Below are positions 50,348-58,935 of a stretch of 64,000 bases of DNA, piece by piece (the stretch's first letter is position 1; every line of letters begins with the position of its first letter). The notes beneath the pieces were generated by a model. It did not search any database. It saw only the letters and a list, made by a program, of their open reading frames with translations, and was not told the DNA's origin. A program made the position numbers and the translations under genes. Source of the stretch: G963720475 sp963720475 (GTDB lineage: Bacteria > Actinomycetota > Thermoleophilia > Solirubrobacterales > Thermoleophilaceae); contig OY970394.1 of assembly GCA_963720475.1 (NCBI GenBank), positions 2,294,001 to 2,358,000 on the forward strand, written 5' to 3'.

Positions 50348-51121
50348 TCAGCCGACGGGTTCGGCACCGCCCGGGCCCTTCTTGCCCGGCGCGATGTACA
50401 CGAAGTAGTAGACCGCGGCCGCGGCGATCGCGCCCAGGATCGGGGCGAGCGTGTAGACGAGCAGGAAGTCGTACCACTTGCCGAAGGCGTCGCCGACGAG
50501 CGCGGGGCCGAAGCTGCGGGCCGGGTTGAAGCCGGCCCCGGTGAGACCTCCCATGACCATTACGCCGGCACCGAGGGTGCCGCCAATGACGAATGCGGCC
50601 CAATCCTTCGGCGTTCGGTCGCTCACGGCCATCGAGACGATCGCCCACATCAGGAAGAAGGTGCCGATGAACTCGGCGAGCATGCCAAGCCCTCGTTTGC
50701 CGTCGAGGAACTGGTCCGATACGGACGTTGCGCCGTAGTCCACCGCCTTCGCGTTGGCGAAGTCGGTCAGCAGCCACTTCGTCACCAGCGTCGCCACGAC
50801 CGCGGCCGCAAGCTGGACGATGATGTAGATGACGGCGTCGGCGGGCTTGATCTGCCGCAGGACGGTCATCGCCGTCGTAACCGCTGGATTGAAGTGCGCG
50901 CCGGAAGCGACCGCCAGAGACTGGATTAGCAAGAAGAGGACGAAAACGTGGACAAAGCCGATCACGCTCCAGTCGATGAACGGCAGCGGCGCAGGCGGTG
51001 CACCGGCGGCGACGGGCTCGGGCGCCGTCACGAACAGCGAGACGGCGAGAGTGATCATCAGCACGAGCATGAAGGTGCCGATGAACTCGGCGAGGTAAGC
51101 GGCTGGTCCACGATCCTGCAC
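50348..51121 (-). CDS. MIP-family channel (aquaporin)
   Basis: A 257-residue channel with six predicted helices and the two half-helix motifs HFNPAVT and GFNPARS that form the pore of aquaporins/glycerol facilitators. AEFIGTFMLVL and AEFIGTFFLMW start the two halves. The GTG at 51121 is chosen because AGGAGG lies nine bases upstream; the longer frame is Arg-rich junk. An insert with Pro/Ala residues lies between helices 1 and 2. Water versus small-solute selectivity cannot be read reliably. Confidence 0.88.
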   Translation of the reverse strand: MQDRGPAAYLAEFIGTFMLVLMITLAVSLFVTAPEPVAAGAPPAPLPFIDWSVIGFVHVFVLFLLIQSLAVASGAHFNPAVTTAMTVLRQIKPADAVIYIIVQLAAAVVATLVTKWLLTDFANAKAVDYGATSVSDQFLDGKRGLGMLAEFIGTFFLMWAIVSMAVSDRTPKDWAAFVIGGTLGAGVMVMGGLTGAGFNPARSFGPALVGDAFGKWYDFLLVYTLAPILGAIAAAAVYYFVYIAPGKKGPGGAEPVG

Positions 51122-51210
51122 GGCTCTGAGCCTCCTGTGTCGGGTTCCTAAGGTGGGCGCGCGGCAGGCTATCGAGACCGACCGGTTCGCGTTTGTAGGG
51201 TTCGCGCGGC

Positions 51211-52188
51211 ATGCCTGCGCTCCTGCCGCGCTCTGCAGCTCTGGTCGCCTGCTTGGCGGGCCTCGCGCTGGCAGCGTGCGGCAACGACAACAGCGGCGAC
51301 GGATCGGGAAAGCCGGTCTCGCTCGCGCTCGACTTCGCGCCGAACGCGGTCCATTCGGGCGTCTATATGGCCAAGGAGCGCGAGCTCGACCGCGGCCGCG
51401 GGGTCTCGCTGCGCGTGATCCCACCGTCGTCCTCGACCGATTCGCTCAAGCTGCTCGCCAGCGGCCGCGCGGACGTGGCGATCGTGGACATCCACGACCT
51501 CGGCCTCGCGCGTGAGAAAGGCGAGGACCTCGTCGGGATCGGCGCAATCGTCCAGCGGCCGCTGGCCGCCGTGATCGCGCGGGCGGGGGCCGGGGTCGAG
51601 CGCCCCCGGGATCTGGAAGGCAAGCGCGTCGGTGTCACCGGGCTGCCTTCCGACGACGCGGTGCTACGCGCGGTGGTCGAGGACGACGGTGGTCGCTTCG
51701 ACCGCGTCAAGCGGACGACGATCGGCTTCTCCGCGGTCCCGAGCCTGCTGGCCGACAAGGTTGATGCGGCGACCGCGTTCTGGAACGCCGAGGGGGTGAC
51801 CCTGCGCGAGCGAGGTGAGCGCGGGCGCGAGTTTCGCGTTGGCGACTACGGCGCTCCCCCCTACCCCGAGCTCGTCCTGGTGACGAAGCGGCAGACCCTG
51901 CGCGATCGCCGCGACGAGCTCGCCGACCTTCTCGGGGCGCTCGAGCGCGGGACGGAGCTTGCGGTACGCGACCGGGCGGCCGCTGCGTCGGCCGTGGCCA
52001 AAGCATCGAACAGCAAACAGCAGCTGGTAAGGGAGCAACTCGATGCCGTGGCGCCTGCGCTCATGCCGCCCTTGCGCCTCAACCGCCCCGCGCTCGAAGC
52101 GTGGTCCCGCTTCGACGCCCGCTTCGGAATCCTCAAGCGCCCGATCGACGTCGACGAGGCCTTCGAGTTCGGTCTCGAGCAGCCCTGA
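51211..52188 (+). CDS. NMT1/THI5-like ABC substrate-binding lipoprotein
   Basis: A 325-residue periplasmic-type binding lipoprotein with lipobox LALAAC. SLALDFAPNAVHSGVYMAKE opens the mature domain as in thiamine-precursor (NMT1/THI5-like) binding proteins. LLASGRADVAIVD and GKRVGVTGLPSDDAVLRA follow. Pyrimidine, riboflavin-precursor or sulfonate ligands are all possible. No permease or ATPase gene is nearby, so the transporter partner must be elsewhere. It is divergent from the aquaporin gene. Confidence 0.82.
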   Translation: MPALLPRSAALVACLAGLALAACGNDNSGDGSGKPVSLALDFAPNAVHSGVYMAKERELDRGRGVSLRVIPPSSSTDSLKLLASGRADVAIVDIHDLGLAREKGEDLVGIGAIVQRPLAAVIARAGAGVERPRDLEGKRVGVTGLPSDDAVLRAVVEDDGGRFDRVKRTTIGFSAVPSLLADKVDAATAFWNAEGVTLRERGERGREFRVGDYGAPPYPELVLVTKRQTLRDRRDELADLLGALERGTELAVRDRAAAASAVAKASNSKQQLVREQLDAVAPALMPPLRLNRPALEAWSRFDARFGILKRPIDVDEAFEFGLEQP

Positions 52189-52237
52189 CCGATTTCGATG
52201 GGAAGGATTCTTCGCTATAGCGAGTAAAACGCTCCAA

Positions 52238-52564
52238 TCAAAGGAGGCCCTCGATGAGAGAAGCGGCTTCTCGCGCCATGCGCGAGCGCGGGACGACGAG
52301 GTCGAAGCCGGCGTCCTCGGCGGCGCGACGCACATCCAACTCGACGTGCGAATAGAAGGCCAACGCCGGCACGTCTTCGAGCTCCTCCTTCATTGCCCCG
52401 AACCTCGCCAACCGCGTATCGACGTCAGCCGTGAGATCAACCACGAGCACGTCGACGAATCCTGAAGCGTCCGGCTCAACCACCTCATGTCCCGCGGCAG
52501 ATAGCGCCCCCACCACCTTCGACCCGAAGAGCAGGTCGGGGCAGAGCAACCCGACCCGTGCCAC
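52238..52564 (-). CDS. Receiver-like small protein
   Basis: A 108-residue alpha/beta protein from a GTG at 52564. VGLLCPDLLFGSKVVGALSA, DVLVVDLTADVD, ALAFYSHVELDVRRAAEDAG and DLVVPRSRM follow the beta-alpha order of response-regulator receiver domains. The acidic pocket and switch residues are not clearly kept, so it may be a pseudo-receiver. It starts directly at the end of the upstream gene (0 bp apart), so the two are probably cotranscribed. Confidence 0.65.
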   Translation of the reverse strand: MARVGLLCPDLLFGSKVVGALSAAGHEVVEPDASGFVDVLVVDLTADVDTRLARFGAMKEELEDVPALAFYSHVELDVRRAAEDAGFDLVVPRSRMAREAASLIEGLL

Positions 52565-52927
52565 CTACTGCGCCCGCCGGCGCCGGAACTCGCGGCGGAC
52601 CGACTCCGGCCGGCCCCACAGCTGCGTGACCTCGACACGGCCCGAGCGCGTCTCGCGAACGGCCATCTCGCCCTCGATCCGCGCGTCGTCGAGCAGCCGG
52701 AGGGTGCCGGTCACCGTCTCCGGGGCGGCGCCGTGCCCGAAGCCGTTGGCGACGCGCACGTGCCAGTGCCAGTCGTGTTCCGAGTACGGCTCGCCGTTGA
52801 TCTGCACGAGGTACGTCGCAGCCTCGACGTAGCGCTCCTCGTCGGCGATCCGCAGGTCGAAGGTCAACTCCGTCCACTCGGGCGGCAGGGCCGCGACCGC
52901 CTCGTGGAAGTCCTCGACGAGCGCCAT
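52565..52927 (-). CDS. Hypothetical protein, 120 aa
   Basis: A 120-residue acidic protein, not recognised. It contains EDFHEAVAALPPEWTELTFD, a Trp/His cluster (SEHDWHWHVRVANGFGHG), and a beta-rich second half (TGTLRLLDDARIEGEMAVRE) with an Arg-rich end. The His cluster could bind metal, which is speculation. Its stop lies one base before the start of the receiver-like gene, so the pair forms a small operon. A gene-poor gap of about 180 bp follows to the DtxR gene, with nothing I can name. Confidence 0.65.
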   Translation of the reverse strand: MALVEDFHEAVAALPPEWTELTFDLRIADEERYVEAATYLVQINGEPYSEHDWHWHVRVANGFGHGAAPETVTGTLRLLDDARIEGEMAVRETRSGRVEVTQLWGRPESVRREFRRRRAQ

Positions 52928-53108
52928 TCCTGCGAAGCCTAGATGGTTGATTCCGCGGCCGCGTGCGCGCGGGGACGTGCCAGGGCGAGCTGGGCGCCGC
53001 GCGCGGCCGAAGCCGATAGCTGGATTGCTATCGGCGAGGACGCGGGTGGCGATCCAGCGACGCCATGGCGCGTCATCCGCGTGTGCGGGGTCGTGGGATC
53101 AGCCATCT

Positions 53109-53786
53109 CTAAGCCAACTCGGCGCGCATCGCCCGAACGAGGTCGCCGCCGAGCACGTGCTCGGTCCCCGCGAAGCTGATCGTCAGCGGGCCGCCGAATG
53201 GCTCTTTCGCGACGACCTCGAACGCGCATCCGGGTGAGACCCCGCGGTCGGACAGGTAGCGAAGCATCTCCGGGTCGGCGTCGGAGACCCTCACGAAGAT
53301 CCCGCGCGTGCCCGGCTCGAGCGACTGGAGGCTGATCGTCTGGCCCTCCTCGATCTCCCCGGTGGCGGTCGGGATCGGGTCGCCGTGCGGGTCATGGGTC
53401 GGGTTGCCGAGCTTCTCCGCGATCAGCTCCGAGAGTTCGGGCGAGATCGCGTGCTCGAGCACCTCAGCCTCTGCGTGCACCCGGTCCCACGGCATACCGA
53501 GCGCCTCCGAGAGGTAGAGCTCGATCAGGCGGTGGTGGCGGATCACCTCGAGCGCGACCCGTTCGCCCGCGCCGGTGAGCGAGACCCCCTTGTACGGCTC
53601 GTGCTCGACCAGGCCCAGCGCGTCCAACCGCTTCACCATCGCCGACGCCGAAGCGGGCGAGACGTTCAGCCGCTCCGCGATCGCCGACGTCGTGACCGCG
53701 CTGTCGCTCCGCGCGCAGAGCGAGTAGATCGCCTTCGTGTAGTCCTGGACCGCGTCCGAGACCGGGGTTTCGGCCGTCGAGGCCAT
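53109..53786 (-). CDS. DtxR/MntR-family metal-dependent repressor
   Basis: A 225-residue regulator. The N-terminal winged helix (TTSAIAERLNVSPASASAMVKRLDALGLVEHEPYKG) binds DNA. The helical dimerisation domain has metal-site residues in RHHRLIELYLSEALGM and AEAEVLEHAISPEL, and the C-terminal FeoA/SH3-like domain covers about residues 150-225. It should sense Mn2+ or Fe2+ and repress metal-uptake genes. It is the last gene of a multicopper oxidase-ZIP operon, starting 3 bp after the ZIP stop, and probably controls that operon through the palindrome at 56061-56076. Confidence 0.88.
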   Translation of the reverse strand: MASTAETPVSDAVQDYTKAIYSLCARSDSAVTTSAIAERLNVSPASASAMVKRLDALGLVEHEPYKGVSLTGAGERVALEVIRHHRLIELYLSEALGMPWDRVHAEAEVLEHAISPELSELIAEKLGNPTHDPHGDPIPTATGEIEEGQTISLQSLEPGTRGIFVRVSDADPEMLRYLSDRGVSPGCAFEVVAKEPFGGPLTISFAGTEHVLGGDLVRAMRAELA

Positions 53787-53789
53787 CGC

Positions 53790-54983
53790 TCAGACGGAGA
53801 CCAGCAGGCTCGTCGCGTACATCAGGGCGATGCCGAGCAGCAGCCCGCCGACCGCGAGCGGGTTGAGCAGCCTGCCCTCCCCGTCGCGCACGGTAGGCGC
53901 GATCTGGACGATCACCTGGGCGATCGCCCCGGCTCCGAGCCCGAGCATGAACGCGGCGAGGTTGACGTTGTATGCGGACGCGCCGACGAACGCGCCGAGG
54001 ATCGCGGGCGCACCTGCGATCAGCCCGTAGAAGGCGAGCCGCCCGACGCGAACGCGCTCGGACGAGACCGGGGCGACGATCGCGAGGCCCTCGGTCGTGT
54101 TGTGGAGCGCGAAGCCGACGATCAGCGACGCGCCGAGCGCGAGCGAGCCGATCGCGTACGCCGACCCGATCGCCAGCCCCTCGCCGAGGTTGTGTAGGCC
54201 GATACCGATCGCGACGAGCAGTGCGAGCCGCATGGCGCTCGCACCCGCGGCGCGCTCCTCGTGGGAGCGGCGCCGCATCCATGCGTCGGTCCCGGCGAGT
54301 AAGAGGTAGGCGACGAGCGCACCGGTCCAGACGAGCATCGGCCCGCCGAGCGCCTCAGGGCCGTCGCGCGTCAGCTCGGTCCCCTCGAGGAGCGCGTCGA
54401 TTCCGAGGAAAGCGAGCAGGCCGACCGTCAGCGCGAGCAGGAAGCGCACCCAGTGGCCGCTCATCCGCCGCAGCCACGGCAGCCACAGCATCCCGATCGC
54501 GACCGGGATCACGCCGACGTAGATGCCGATCAACGCCATCAGCGCGTAGAAGTCGGTGTCGGCCTCCGGCGTCTCGGCGGCGGCCTCGATCGAGTGGTCG
54601 ATCGTCGCGCCGGTCGAGGTGAGCAGCGCGACCTCGTAGTTCTCGCCCTCGACCCAGGGATAGGTGACGCTGATCGTCTCGGCGCCGAGCCGGCCCACCT
54701 TCTCGCTCGACTGCGTGAACGAGGCGAAGCCGTCGTTGACGATCACCTGCTTGACCTCGACGGGATCGGGCCCGTCGTTGCGTACGTTGAGCTCGATCTC
54801 GCCCGGCCTCAGCTCGGTCCGCTCGACCGCAAGCTCCTCGACCGGGACTCCGTTTCGATCGAGCCCGGGCGCGTCGAGGGCGACGAAGGCCGCGATCGCG
54901 CCGGCGAGCAGCACGAGCGGGATCAGGCCGAGCAGCCAGGGCGGCAGCTTCGACCGCGCCGGAGCCGCAGTCGCCGATTCCAC
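53790..54983 (-). CDS. ZIP-family metal transporter with N-terminal Ig-like domain
   Basis: A 397-residue protein with a signal-anchor helix (residues about 14-36), an extracytoplasmic beta domain (about 45-130, LRPGEIELNVRNDGPDPVEVKQ) and then about eight helices. IGLHNLGEGLAIG and FALHNTTEGLAI are the paired HN-x-x-EG metal motifs of ZIP transporters, which import Zn, Mn or Fe. The extra N-terminal domain is unusual for ZIP proteins and might receive metal from the adjacent multicopper oxidase. It starts 0 bp after that gene. Confidence 0.85.
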   Translation of the reverse strand: MESATAAPARSKLPPWLLGLIPLVLLAGAIAAFVALDAPGLDRNGVPVEELAVERTELRPGEIELNVRNDGPDPVEVKQVIVNDGFASFTQSSEKVGRLGAETISVTYPWVEGENYEVALLTSTGATIDHSIEAAAETPEADTDFYALMALIGIYVGVIPVAIGMLWLPWLRRMSGHWVRFLLALTVGLLAFLGIDALLEGTELTRDGPEALGGPMLVWTGALVAYLLLAGTDAWMRRRSHEERAAGASAMRLALLVAIGIGLHNLGEGLAIGSAYAIGSLALGASLIVGFALHNTTEGLAIVAPVSSERVRVGRLAFYGLIAGAPAILGAFVGASAYNVNLAAFMLGLGAGAIAQVIVQIAPTVRDGEGRLLNPLAVGGLLLGIALMYATSLLVSV

Positions 54984-56039
54984 CTAGTCCACCACCTCGA
55001 AGAAACCCATCCAGCCCAGTTCGGCGAACTCGCTCACGTGAGCGTGGAACATGAACTTGCCCGCGTGCGGGAAGCGCAGCTCGAGGATCCCGCGCTGGCC
55101 CTGGCCCTGGATCACGGTGTCGGTGAACTCGCTCGGCTCGAGCGACGTTCCCGTCGGGTAGTAGTTGAAGAAGTTCGCGTGGACGTGGAACGAGTTGACG
55201 AAGTCGAACTCGAGCGCGTTGACGAGGTAGATCCGCACGAGCTCGCCCCGCTTGACGCGGATCGGCTTGTGCTCGTACGCGAACGCGACGGTGTTGACCG
55301 CGTAGATCTCGTTCGAGCGGTCGAAGTTGGTGTCGAACCCGTTCATCACCATCACGAGCTCGTCGGCCTTCGGGCGGCCCTTCGCCGGGTCGATCACGAA
55401 CGCGCCGTACAGCCCCTTTGCGATGTGGTCCGCGAGCGGGGTCGAATGGCAGTGGTAGAGGTGGAGGCCGAACGGTTCGGCGTCGAACTCGTAGACCGTC
55501 GAGCGGCCGGGTTGGATGTTGCCCGCGCCGATGCCGGGAACACCGTCCATCTCCGAGGGATGGATGCCGTGGAAGTGGATCGTGTGCGGGTGGGTCGAGC
55601 CGTTCGTGAACGCGACGCGGATGCGGTCGCCCTGCTTGGCGCGCAGCGCCGGGCCGGGAACACGGTTGTTGTAAGTCCAGGCCGCGTACTTCACGCCGGG
55701 CGCAACCTCGATCTCCTTGTCGCGCGCCACGAGCTCGAACTCGCGCAGGGTCCGCCCGCCGGGCAGGCGCCGCGTCCTTCCGGTGTCGAAGTCGCGCACG
55801 AGCAGGCTCGGATCGAACCCGTTGGTCTTCGGGTCCACCGTCCCCTCTACGCCGAGGTGGCCCGAGCCGCGGCTGTGAGCGCTGCGACCGCCTGAGGCGC
55901 CGTGGCCGTCATGGCCGCTCTTGGCGTCGGCGAGCGAGTCGTGGACCCCCTGGTGCGGCACGGTCTCGTGCAGGGCGGCCGCTGCGGCAGCGGCGGCGGC
56001 GCTCCCGCCGATCAGCTTCCTTCGCGTCAGACCAGACAT
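54984..56039 (-). CDS. Two-domain multicopper oxidase, Tat-exported
   Basis: A 351-residue protein from the ATG at 56039 with a Tat signal (TRRKLIGG then an Ala run). His/Gly-rich residues 35-60 precede two cupredoxin domains. Copper ligands are HTIHFHGIHP, LYHCHSTPLADH, SFHVHANFF and FMFHAHVSEF, as in two-domain oxidases and nitrite-reductase-like enzymes. Metal oxidation is suggested by the ZIP and DtxR genes downstream in the same operon; that is inference. The gene is first in the operon, and its promoter overlaps a palindrome. Confidence 0.88.
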   Translation of the reverse strand: MSGLTRRKLIGGSAAAAAAAAALHETVPHQGVHDSLADAKSGHDGHGASGGRSAHSRGSGHLGVEGTVDPKTNGFDPSLLVRDFDTGRTRRLPGGRTLREFELVARDKEIEVAPGVKYAAWTYNNRVPGPALRAKQGDRIRVAFTNGSTHPHTIHFHGIHPSEMDGVPGIGAGNIQPGRSTVYEFDAEPFGLHLYHCHSTPLADHIAKGLYGAFVIDPAKGRPKADELVMVMNGFDTNFDRSNEIYAVNTVAFAYEHKPIRVKRGELVRIYLVNALEFDFVNSFHVHANFFNYYPTGTSLEPSEFTDTVIQGQGQRGILELRFPHAGKFMFHAHVSEFAELGWMGFFEVVD

Positions 56040-56060
56040 ATGCTCGGTATTGAAGCATAA

Positions 56061-56076
56061 TTTAGGCACGACTAAA
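56061..56076. promoter_or_regulatory. Candidate DtxR-family operator
   Basis: TTTAGGCACGACTAAA is an inverted repeat (TTTAG-N6-CTAAA), AT-rich in a GC-rich region, resembling DtxR/MntR-type boxes. It lies 22 bp upstream of the multicopper oxidase ATG and between that operon and the divergent ygfZ gene. The local DtxR-family regulator is the obvious candidate ligand. Confidence 0.6.
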
Positions 56077-56125
56077 CCCCAGGGTTATCGAGGCCGGCGC
56101 GCAGCGCATTCGTAGAATCGAAGCG

Positions 56126-57043
56126 GTGACCACCGCGACCGAATACGAGCTCGCCACCGAGCGCGCCGGACTGCGCGACCGCTCGGAGCGCGGCAAGCTC
56201 GAGCTTGGCGGCAGCGAGGCGGCGGAGTTCCTCCAGGGCCAGGTGACCAACGACGTCGCGGCGCTCGCTCCCGGCGAGGGCTGTTACGCCGCCCTCCTCG
56301 ACCACAAGGGCAAGCTGCGCGCCGACATGCGCGTGCTGCGCCTGGCCGACTCGATCTGGATCGACACGGAGCCGGCCGGACTCCCTCCGCTGTTGAAGAC
56401 ATGCGAGACCTACAGCCTCGGGCGAGACGTTGCCTACCGCGACGCGACGAGCGAGCGGTCGATCCTCTCTCTCATCGGTCCCCAGTCGCGCGCAGCGCTC
56501 GACACCGAGCCGCCCGACGATGAGCACGCCTTCGTCGAAGGCGAGCACGGCCTCTACGTCGCGACCGACCTCGGTGTCGACGTCATCTGCGACGCGGACG
56601 CGGTCGAAGCAGTCCGCGGCGTGCTCGGGGTCGACCCGATCTCAGAGGCGACCGCCGAATGCCTGCGAATCGAGGCAGGCCGTCCGCGCTTCGGCCGCGA
56701 GGCAGGTAGCGAGACGATTCCTCAGGAGGCCGCTATGAACGAGCGCGCGGTCAGCTTCACGAAGGGTTGCTACGTCGGCCAGGAGACCGTCGCCCGGCTG
56801 CACTACAAGGGCAAGCCGAACCGTACCCTCCGCGGCCTACGCCTGTCACAGCCGGCGGAGCGCGGTGATCCGATCCACTTCGGCGACAAGCAGGTCGGCG
56901 AGATCGGCTCGGCGTGCGAGTCCCCCACTCTCGGCCCGATCGCGCTCGCGATCGTCCGCCGCGAGGCGGAGACGGGCGCCACCGTCACCGTCGGCGACGA
57001 CGCCGCCGAAGCGGAACTCGTCGAGATTCCCTTCCAGCGCTAG
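56126..57043 (+). CDS. ygfZ: Folate-binding YgfZ/GcvT-like protein
   Basis: A 305-residue protein from a GTG at 56126. Its GcvT-like fold has the YgfZ signature KGCYVGQET (with the conserved Cys) near residue 213, and FLQGQVTNDVAAL and GYAALLDHKGKLRAD-type residues near the start. YgfZ proteins help assemble or repair iron-sulfur enzymes in a folate-dependent way. It is divergent from the multicopper oxidase operon and overlaps the end of a convergent SDR gene by 4 bp. Confidence 0.88.
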   Translation: MTTATEYELATERAGLRDRSERGKLELGGSEAAEFLQGQVTNDVAALAPGEGCYAALLDHKGKLRADMRVLRLADSIWIDTEPAGLPPLLKTCETYSLGRDVAYRDATSERSILSLIGPQSRAALDTEPPDDEHAFVEGEHGLYVATDLGVDVICDADAVEAVRGVLGVDPISEATAECLRIEAGRPRFGREAGSETIPQEAAMNERAVSFTKGCYVGQETVARLHYKGKPNRTLRGLRLSQPAERGDPIHFGDKQVGEIGSACESPTLGPIALAIVRREAETGATVTVGDDAAEAELVEIPFQR

Positions 57044-57876
57044 GGAACTCGCTCGCCGCGCTCGAGCCGGCGCGCGAACGCGCGCTGGCGGCGGCGGGCG
57101 TCGCGCATCATCAGCGGGATCGCGCGAACGCCGATGCCGGGCAGGTTGTGGAACGTCCGCGCGACGAGCCCGCGCCAGCGCGGGATCGCGACCACCGGCC
57201 GCGGGCGGTCGAGCACCCGGACCGCGCGATCGGCGACGAACTCCGGCGTCAGCATCACGCCGGACCACGACATCGCGGCCTCGGGGTCGTTCACCTTCTC
57301 GTGGAGCATCGGCGTCCAGATCCCATCCGGGCAGATGCAAGAGATCTCGATCCCGCGGATCCCCTCGCGGGCGAGGTCGAGCCGCGTACCGAGGCTGAAC
57401 GCGAGCGCCGCGTGCTTGCTCGCGGCGTAGATCGTCTCGCCCGGCGGGGCGACGAGTCCGGCCAGGGAGATGATGTTGATCACGTGGCCGTCGCCGGCCG
57501 CGCGCATGGGCCCCAACGCGGCGAGCGTGCCGTTGACCGTTCCGATCGCGTTCACCTCGAACATCAGCCGGCGCTCGGCGTCGTCGTGCTCCCAGGAGTG
57601 ACCGGTGCGAAGGACGCCCGCGTTGTTCACCCACACGCCGAGCGATCCGACGCGCTCGACCGTGGCGCCGGCAACGGCCGTGCACGCCGCAGCATCCGAC
57701 ACGTCGAGAGCGGAGGCGAACGCCGGCTCGCCGAGCTCGGTCGCCGCACGCTCGGCGGCCTCACGGTCCACGTCGGTCACATGGACCGTGAGCCCGCGCG
57801 CGGCTAGGCGACGAGCGATCTCGAGGCCGAGACCCCTGCCGGCCCCCGTCACGACCGCGCCCGTGCTCGCTGGCAT
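57040..57876 (-). CDS. Short-chain dehydrogenase/reductase
   Basis: A 278-residue classical SDR. VVTGAGRGLGLEIARRLA is the cofactor motif, and DVDREAAERA after strand 2 favours NAD. VNNAGVLRTG, the catalytic IISLAGLVAPPGETIYAASKHA (Ser, then YxxxK) and CICPDGIWTPM are in normal positions. The C-terminus is Arg-rich (RDARRRQRAFARRLERGERVP). The substrate is unknown. It converges with ygfZ and is followed upstream by an alpha/beta hydrolase on the same strand. Confidence 0.88.
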   Translation of the reverse strand: MPASTGAVVTGAGRGLGLEIARRLAARGLTVHVTDVDREAAERAATELGEPAFASALDVSDAAACTAVAGATVERVGSLGVWVNNAGVLRTGHSWEHDDAERRLMFEVNAIGTVNGTLAALGPMRAAGDGHVINIISLAGLVAPPGETIYAASKHAALAFSLGTRLDLAREGIRGIEISCICPDGIWTPMLHEKVNDPEAAMSWSGVMLTPEFVADRAVRVLDRPRPVVAIPRWRGLVARTFHNLPGIGVRAIPLMMRDARRRQRAFARRLERGERVP

Positions 57877-57900
57877 AGGCGCGATGTTAGGTACTACGAG

Positions 57901-58806
57901 CTAGGCGCCCGCGAGCAGCAGGTCGCGCAGGCGATCGTCGTCGGCAGCCGCGGGCTCTGTCGAGACCATGAACTCGTCGAGCGCGTCGACGAACCGCTTC
58001 GGGTCGTCGCGGTACGGGAAGTGCCCGGCGTTCTCGAACACCTCGAGCCGCGCGCCCGGGATCGAGTCGTGGGCGGCGATCCCGTGCTCGAGCGGGATGA
58101 TCCGGTCGCGCTCACCCCAGATCAGGAGCGTCGGGACCTCCGCGGCGAGGTAGAGGCGGTCGGTCGCGCTGACACGCTGGCCGGTGATGTCGACGATGCT
58201 CCGCAGCGTGTGGAGGAAGGCCTGGCGCGCCTCGGAATCCGCGAGTGAGGAGAAGCCCCGCCACATCTCCTCGAGGTCGGGCCCGCCGCGCAGTCCGACC
58301 CGGCCGAGCGCTCCGATGACGGCGTTTACCGAGTCCACCAGCCCCGCGCTGACGAGCACGGGGAGCACGAGCTCGGAGCCGGGCAGCGTCGCCGCCCGCA
58401 GCAGCAGGTTCACCTCGCCCCCGAGGCCGCCGCTAGAGACCAGCACGAGCCGGTCGCAGCGCTCGGGGAACTGGTAGGCCATCTGCATCGCGATCCCGCC
58501 GCCCAGCGAGTGTCCGACGACCGTCGCGTTCTCGTAGCCGAGCGCAGCGAGGAGGTCGCGGATGCCGCTCGCATACGCACCGAGCGAGTAGTCGCCGCGG
58601 GGCTTCGCCGAGTGGCCGTGCCCGAGTAGATCGGGCGCGATGACCGAGTATCGCTCGGCGAGCCCGGCGAAGACGTCGAGCCAGGTCTCCGAGCTGCCGG
58701 TGATCCCGTGCAGCAGGACGATCGGCTCGCCCTCCCCCGCCTCGCGGTAGCTGACCTCGTGGCCGTGGAGGGTGATCGTGCGGGATGTCGTATCGATTGG
58801 CGGCAT
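57901..58806 (-). CDS. Alpha/beta hydrolase
   Basis: A 301-residue hydrolase. The ATG at 58806 gives MPPIDTTSRTITLHGHEVSY; an ATG 16 codons upstream is less likely. IVLLHGITGSSETW is the oxyanion region, and VVGHSLGGGIAMQMAY is the nucleophile elbow with Ser near residue 105. LLIWGERDRIIPLEHG carries the acid and FENAGHFPYRDDP the His. The order is that of epoxide-hydrolase and haloperoxidase relatives. The substrate is unknown. Confidence 0.85.
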   Translation of the reverse strand: MPPIDTTSRTITLHGHEVSYREAGEGEPIVLLHGITGSSETWLDVFAGLAERYSVIAPDLLGHGHSAKPRGDYSLGAYASGIRDLLAALGYENATVVGHSLGGGIAMQMAYQFPERCDRLVLVSSGGLGGEVNLLLRAATLPGSELVLPVLVSAGLVDSVNAVIGALGRVGLRGGPDLEEMWRGFSSLADSEARQAFLHTLRSIVDITGQRVSATDRLYLAAEVPTLLIWGERDRIIPLEHGIAAHDSIPGARLEVFENAGHFPYRDDPKRFVDALDEFMVSTEPAAADDDRLRDLLLAGA

Positions 58807-58935
58807 GGAGCGTGGAATCGGACCGGCAACTGGGTCAACTACAACCGGTCTCACCGGTGGTTACCCGAGCTGTGATCGTTGTCACGTTGCGACGGCGAAC
58901 GTCCGGCCGGGTGGGATAGGGTTCCGCCGCGAGGG

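Noticed and set aside
51122..51210. Thiamine (TPP) riboswitch before the NMT1-like gene
   Set aside because: The gap between the divergent genes is about 90 bp and I do not see the conserved TPP aptamer segments.
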